From: Nonomuraea basaltis
GTDB lineage: Bacteria > Actinomycetota > Actinomycetes > Streptosporangiales > Streptosporangiaceae
Length of the DNA: 41,704 bases
Assembly (NCBI RefSeq): GCF_005893125.1
Contig: NZ_VCJS01000110.1
Location: 1-41,704, forward strand
Direction of reading: 5' to 3'
In this document: positions 38,255 to 41,704 of the stretch, piece by piece
How positions within the stretch are numbered: position 1 is the stretch's first letter
Layout: each line of letters starts with the position of its first letter
Position numbers and translations under genes: made by a program
Notes under the pieces: generated by a model
Databases searched by the model: none
Seen by the model: the letters and a program-made list of their open reading frames with translations, nothing else
What the model was told of the DNA's origin: nothing

Positions 38255-39769
38255 ATGACGGTGCGTCGGGTGATGGGCATCGAGACCGAGTACGGCATCT
38301 CCGTACCAGGTCAGCCAGGCGCCAACGCGATGGTGACCTCCTCACAGGTCGTGAACGCCTACCTGGCCGCCTCAGCGGCCCGCGTGCGCAGGGCACGATG
38401 GGACTTCGAAGAAGAAAACCCGCTGCGCGACGCGCGCGGCTTCGACCTGGCCAGAGAAGTCGCCGACACCAGCCAGCTCACCGACGAGGACCTCGGCCTC
38501 GCCAACGTCATCCTCACCAACGGCGCCCGCCTCTACGTCGACCACGCCCACCCCGAATACTCCTCACCCGAATGCACCAACCCCCGCGCCGCCGTCATCT
38601 GGGACAAGGCAGGCGAGCGCGTCATGTACGACGCCGCCACACGCGCCTCCGCCATCCCCTCCAACGCGCCCATCCAGCTCTACAAGAACAACACCGACGC
38701 CAAAGGCGCCTCCTACGGCTGCCACGAGAACTACCTGATGCGGCGCGCCACCCCCTTCGCCGACATCGTCAGGCACCTCACCCCCTTCTTCGTCTCCCGG
38801 CAGGTCGTCGTCGGCGCCGGCAAGGTCGGCATCGGCCAGGACTCCCGCGGCGAAGGCTTCCAAATCAGCCAGCGCGCCGACTTCTTCGAAGTCGAAGTCG
38901 GGCTCGAGACCACGCTGAAGCGGCCCATCATCAACACCCGGGACGAGCCGCACGCCGACCCCGAGAAATACCGCCGGCTCCACGTCATCATCGGCGACGC
39001 CAACATGTCCGAGATCTCGACCTACCTGAAACTCGGATCCACCGCGCTCGTCCTCGCCATGATCGAAGAAGGCTTCCTCACCCGCGACCTCGCGATCGAA
39101 AGCCCCGTCCAAGCACTCCGGGCCGTCTCACACGACCCCAGCTGCCGCTACGAGATCCCCATGCGCGACGGCCGCAAGCTCACCGCCATCCAACTCCAGA
39201 TGGAATACCTCGAACAAGCGAGAAAGTACGTCGAGGAACGCGGCACCGCCCAGGACGAGATGAACAAAGACATCCTCGACCGCTGGGAATCCGTCCTCAC
39301 CCGCCTCGCCGAAGACCCCATGCAGCTCTCCCACGAGCTCGACTGGGTCGCCAAACTCGAACTCCTCGAGGGCTACCGCAGCCGCGACGGCCTCCCCTGG
39401 ACCCATCCCCGGCTCCAACTCGTCGACCTGCAATACTCCGACATCCGGCCCGACCGCGGCCTCTACAACCGGCTCGTCGCCCGCGGCCGCATGCAACGCC
39501 TCGTCACCGAAGAAGAAGTCCAGCGCGCCGTCGAAAGCCCCCCGAACGACACCCGCGCCTACTTCCGCGGCCGATGCCTCAGCCAATACAGCGAATCCGT
39601 CGCCGCCGCCTCCTGGGACTCCGTCATCTTCGACATCCCCGGCAGGGAGTCGCTCCAGCGCGTGCCCACACTCGAGCCGCTGCGGGGCACCAAAGCCCAC
39701 GTAGGCGAGCTCTTCGACCGCTGCCGCACCGCCGCAGACCTCGTCGCCGCCCTCACCGGCGGAGACTGA
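38255..39769 (+). CDS. dop: Pup deamidase/depupylase Dop
   Basis: 504 aa, carboxylate-amine ligase-like fold. MGIETEYGIS is the ATP/Mg-binding start, and RLYVDHAHPEYSSPE holds Asp96 at the position of the catalytic Asp95 of characterised Dop. YGCHENYLM, QISQRADFFE and RPIINTRDEPHAD, and the Dop loop region near residues 35-75, distinguish it from PafA. Dop removes Pup from substrates and, where Pup ends in Gln, deamidates it. Because Pup here ends in Glu, Dop would act mainly as a depupylase. ATG behind AGAGGA; TATAAA near 38211 may be part of its promoter. Confidence 0.97.
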   Translation: MTVRRVMGIETEYGISVPGQPGANAMVTSSQVVNAYLAASAARVRRARWDFEEENPLRDARGFDLAREVADTSQLTDEDLGLANVILTNGARLYVDHAHPEYSSPECTNPRAAVIWDKAGERVMYDAATRASAIPSNAPIQLYKNNTDAKGASYGCHENYLMRRATPFADIVRHLTPFFVSRQVVVGAGKVGIGQDSRGEGFQISQRADFFEVEVGLETTLKRPIINTRDEPHADPEKYRRLHVIIGDANMSEISTYLKLGSTALVLAMIEEGFLTRDLAIESPVQALRAVSHDPSCRYEIPMRDGRKLTAIQLQMEYLEQARKYVEERGTAQDEMNKDILDRWESVLTRLAEDPMQLSHELDWVAKLELLEGYRSRDGLPWTHPRLQLVDLQYSDIRPDRGLYNRLVARGRMQRLVTEEEVQRAVESPPNDTRAYFRGRCLSQYSESVAAASWDSVIFDIPGRESLQRVPTLEPLRGTKAHVGELFDRCRTAADLVAALTGGD

Positions 39770-39780
39770 CCGCCCCCTCC

Positions 39781-40185
39781 TCAGAGCAGGCCGATCCCCA
39801 GCGTCAGCGTGCCCACCGCCAGACACACACCCCCCACGACCGTCAGCCAGATCAACCTGCTCGGCTTCGTGTCGCTCGGACGCACCACCGACAGGAAGAA
39901 ACCCAGCGGCATCAGGATCGGCGCCGCCACGATCAGCGTGCGCGTCAACCCCTTCACGGCCTCCGGCAAACTCGCCTGGTCCACGTACAGCATCGCCACC
40001 AGGCCGAACAGGACCAGCACTCCCGCATGCGCGTGCCCGGCCCGCCACAGGCCGCGCCGGACCGGGTTGTCCAGGTAGCCGGGGACGTTCCGCATCAGGA
40101 ACGACAGCAGCGAGACGCCGCCGAAGGCCACCAGCGGGACTGTGATGAGGAGCACACCTGCGGTGCTCAGAGATGATGGGGACAT
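39781..40185 (-). CDS. Small four-helix membrane protein with GHAHAG motif
   Basis: 134 aa with four predicted membrane segments (about 10-30, 50-68, 82-102, 112-132). RRGLWRAGHAHAGVLVLFGLVAM places a His-x-His pair at the start of helix 2, a possible metal or haem ligand site, but I do not recognise the family. It lies on the opposite strand between dop and pup. The ribosome-binding site AAGGAG is strong, and its promoter carries a perfect operator palindrome, so it is clearly a regulated gene. Its ligand, transport or redox role is unknown. Confidence 0.8.
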   Translation of the reverse strand: MSPSSLSTAGVLLITVPLVAFGGVSLLSFLMRNVPGYLDNPVRRGLWRAGHAHAGVLVLFGLVAMLYVDQASLPEAVKGLTRTLIVAAPILMPLGFFLSVVRPSDTKPSRLIWLTVVGGVCLAVGTLTLGIGLL

Positions 40186-40213
40186 CGGAATCTCCTTGTG
40201 GGTACGGGGTTCC

Positions 40214-40242
40214 AGTATTAGATAGTTGTGCTATCTGGTCAA
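40214..40242 (-). promoter_or_regulatory. Promoter with operator palindrome in the spacer
   Basis: Read on the minus strand: -35 TTGACC (40242-40237), a 17-bp spacer that is itself the palindrome AGATAGCACAACTATCT (40236-40220), then -10 AATACT (40219-40214). Repressor binding to AGATAG-N5-CTATCT would block RNA polymerase. The layout suits a TetR-, MarR- or PadR-type dimer. Confidence 0.7.
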
Positions 40243-40332
40243 CCTGGCAAGATCGCTGGGCGATCGGCGCGAAATGTCGGCCGGTTCGGGGAAGATATGC
40301 CTTAGAGGCAGTCCCCCAAGTGGAGGTAGGAC

Positions 40333-40542
40333 ATGGCTACCAAGGACACCGGCGGTCAGAAGCAGACCGGGCGGCGCGAGTCTGAGGTCGAGGAGACCGA
40401 GGCCTCGGCAGCGCCTGACGTTCAGGAGCGGCAGGAGAAGCTCAGCGACGACGTCGACGCGATTCTGGACGAAATAGACGAAGTTCTCGAAGAGAACGCA
40501 GAGGAATTCGTGCGCAGTTACGTGCAAAAGGGCGGAGAGTAG
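40333..40542 (+). CDS. pup: Prokaryotic ubiquitin-like protein Pup
   Basis: 69 aa, intrinsically disordered and acidic. The conserved C-terminal half, DDVDAILDEIDEVLEENAEEFVRSYVQKGGE, is the ARC-binding helix and tail. PafA joins the C-terminal Glu gamma-carboxylate to substrate lysines. The last residue is Glu, encoded directly (GGC GGA GAG TAG), unlike the GGQ of M. tuberculosis, so no deamidation is needed. ATG behind GGAGG. It is followed after 32 bases by the HNH gene, likely in the same transcript. Confidence 0.98.
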   Translation: MATKDTGGQKQTGRRESEVEETEASAAPDVQERQEKLSDDVDAILDEIDEVLEENAEEFVRSYVQKGGE

Positions 40543-40574
40543 GGCAAAACGGACATCGAAAAGGGGTGAATCGG

Positions 40575-41576
40575 GTGGAAGCGCCGGACGGAGTTAAGTG
40601 GTGCCCGGACTGTGGCGAGACCAAGGTGGTCTCCGAGTTCGGGCGCAATAAGCGCATGGTCGATGGGCTGGCGCGATATTGCAGGGTCTGCTTCCGGAAG
40701 CGTTCCACTCAGAGCTATCGCAAACGCATGGAAGAGCAAGGGAAAACCGTGCGTGAGCGGGTTGAAGTCCCCGAAGGGCAGAAGTTCTGTCCTCGTTGTT
40801 CCGAGATCAAGACCCATGCCGAATTCGGCAGCAATCGGTCTAGTAAAGATGGGCTCACTGCCTACTGCCGGGCGTGCCACACGGTAGTGGTGCGCGAGAA
40901 CAAGATCAAGAATCACGGGAGCGATCGGAATTACAAGCTAAAGCTCCGTTACGGCATCACCGAGGACGACTTTGAGCGCATGCTCGCCCGGCAGGGCGGG
41001 CTCTGCGCCATCTGCCGGGCCGTGCCGGGCACGTTCGTCGACCACAGCCACCAGACCGGCCAGGTCCGGGGCGTTCTCTGTTTCAACTGCAACAACGGGC
41101 TCGGCCACTTCGGCGACAACACGGTCTTGCTGGAGTTGGCCGCCCTCTATCTGGGCGGGGAGATTCTCTGGCCGGAGTTCGTGATCCTCCCGGAGCGGCG
41201 TGGTGCTGATTCCGTGGCGAGGACGCGGGGTTATCACCTGGCTCAGCGTTATCGGCTGCGGCATGAGGATGTCGAGCGGATGGTCTCGGCGCAGCATGGG
41301 TTGTGTGTGGTGTGCTGGGATCGGCCGCCGGAGCATGTGGATCATTGTCATCGGACCGGTGATGTGCGGCATGCGTTGTGCTTGCCGTGCAATACCGGGA
41401 TCGGGCAGTTCCGGGATGATGCGGCGGTGGTGTGGCGGGCGCTTTCGTATGTCGAGGCGACGATTCTCGGCCAGTGTGGCGAGGTGGAGGTGTCGGACGA
41501 GGAGTTGCGGGAGTTGTTCCAGGATGAGGAGCGGCTTTGTGCCGATTTCTACGCCAGGGCCAGCAGGGTGGGCTGA
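40575..41576 (+). CDS. Duplicated HNH/endonuclease VII protein with two zinc ribbons
   Basis: 333 aa from GTG 40575 (GTG 40566 overlaps the ribosome-binding site AAGGGG). Two zinc ribbons of the same type come first (WCPDCGETK ... YCRVC and FCPRCSEIK ... YCRAC). Then come two recombination endonuclease VII-like HNH domains: CAICRAVPGTFVDHSHQTG with LCFNCNNGLGHFGDN, and CVVCWDRPPEHVDHCHRTG with LCLPCNTGIGQFRDD. Both HNH copies keep the His and Asn residues and the CxxC zinc ligands. Proteins of this type occur beside pup in several actinomycetes, but their job there is unknown to me. Third-position usage changes around 41180-41200: copy 2 is richer in T/G. Confidence 0.88.
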   Translation: MEAPDGVKWCPDCGETKVVSEFGRNKRMVDGLARYCRVCFRKRSTQSYRKRMEEQGKTVRERVEVPEGQKFCPRCSEIKTHAEFGSNRSSKDGLTAYCRACHTVVVRENKIKNHGSDRNYKLKLRYGITEDDFERMLARQGGLCAICRAVPGTFVDHSHQTGQVRGVLCFNCNNGLGHFGDNTVLLELAALYLGGEILWPEFVILPERRGADSVARTRGYHLAQRYRLRHEDVERMVSAQHGLCVVCWDRPPEHVDHCHRTGDVRHALCLPCNTGIGQFRDDAAVVWRALSYVEATILGQCGEVEVSDEELRELFQDEERLCADFYARASRVG

Positions 41577-41582
41577 GTCCGG

Positions 41583-41704
41583 TTACTTCTCGGGCATGGT
41601 GTATTCGACTGCGACGCCGAGCAGGCGGACGGGGCGGTCGAGGTCGAAGCGGGTGAGGATGGCGACTGCCGTGTCGGCCAGTGCGCGGGGGTCGGTGGTG
41701 GGGG
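41583..41704 (-). CDS. dinB: DNA polymerase IV, C-terminal end (5' part outside window)
   Basis: Only the last 40 codons are visible, ending TAA at 41583. DPRALADTAVAILTRFDLD, then RPVRLLGVAVE, matches the end of the little-finger domain of DinB-type Y-family polymerases (the RxVRLLGVxxS/E motif), which perform translesion synthesis. It converges on the HNH gene with only six bases between the stops. Confidence 0.65.
   Translation of the reverse strand, partial: PTTDPRALADTAVAILTRFDLDRPVRLLGVAVEYTMPEK

Overview
The window is a very GC-rich (roughly 70%), strongly C/G-third-position actinomycete chromosome segment. The Pup-proteasome genes, a WhiB-like protein, MetH beside a PAC2 protein, GTG starts with GTGA overlaps, many leaderless starts and hairpin terminators without U-tracts fit a Streptosporangiales-type actinomycete (Nonomuraea-like; this is inference). 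No rRNA, tRNA, CRISPR array or insertion sequence was found.

Layout. 1-4221: end of a surface or secondary-metabolite glycan cluster: a family 2 glycosyltransferase (cut by the window edge) coupled to a carbamoyltransferase on the minus strand, and divergently a GmhB-like HAD phosphatase coupled to a second glycosyltransferase. 4388-5096: a WhiB-like Fe-S regulator converging on peptide deformylase. 5325-7201: an NnaR-type regulator (uroporphyrinogen-III synthase-like domain fused to a winged helix) coupled to a sirohydrochlorin-chelatase-like gene, preceded by a GlnR-box-like sequence and a leader hairpin. 7249-7818: a TetR-like protein that seems to have lost its DNA-binding helices. 8039-14252: PAC2 protein, universal stress protein, MetH, HAD phosphatase. 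14524-15015: a small membrane protein. 15255-21202: a complete five-gene oligopeptide ABC importer in the order permease, binding protein, permease, ATPase, ATPase. 21224-23079: a NarL-type two-component system. 23402-25581: a RecB-like nuclease divergent from an S2P (M50) membrane protease. 25922-30640: FHA protein, RmlD-like reductase, GAF protein and double-GNAT acetyltransferase.

30696-41704 is the pupylation/proteasome region: trmI, arc (mpa), then an inserted block (hypF, a diaminopropionate ammonia-lyase-like enzyme, a membrane acyltransferase), dop, a small membrane protein with an operator-bearing promoter, pup, a duplicated HNH/endonuclease VII protein, and the 3' end of a DNA polymerase IV gene. 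ARC unfolds pupylated proteins, Pup is the tag and Dop removes it; the ligase PafA and the 20S core genes are presumably outside the window. The order PAC2-metH ... RecB-like-trmI-arc-dop-pup parallels the Mycobacterium tuberculosis region Rv2125c-Rv2111c, with many lineage-specific insertions.

Most interesting: the TetR-like gene with a perfect palindrome exactly where its helix-turn-helix should be; duplicated translation-initiation segments that create short leader ORFs before two genes; a palindromic operator filling the promoter spacer of the dop-pup membrane gene; GAACACTG repeats upstream of arc; hypF inside the proteasome locus; and the doubly duplicated HNH protein beside pup.
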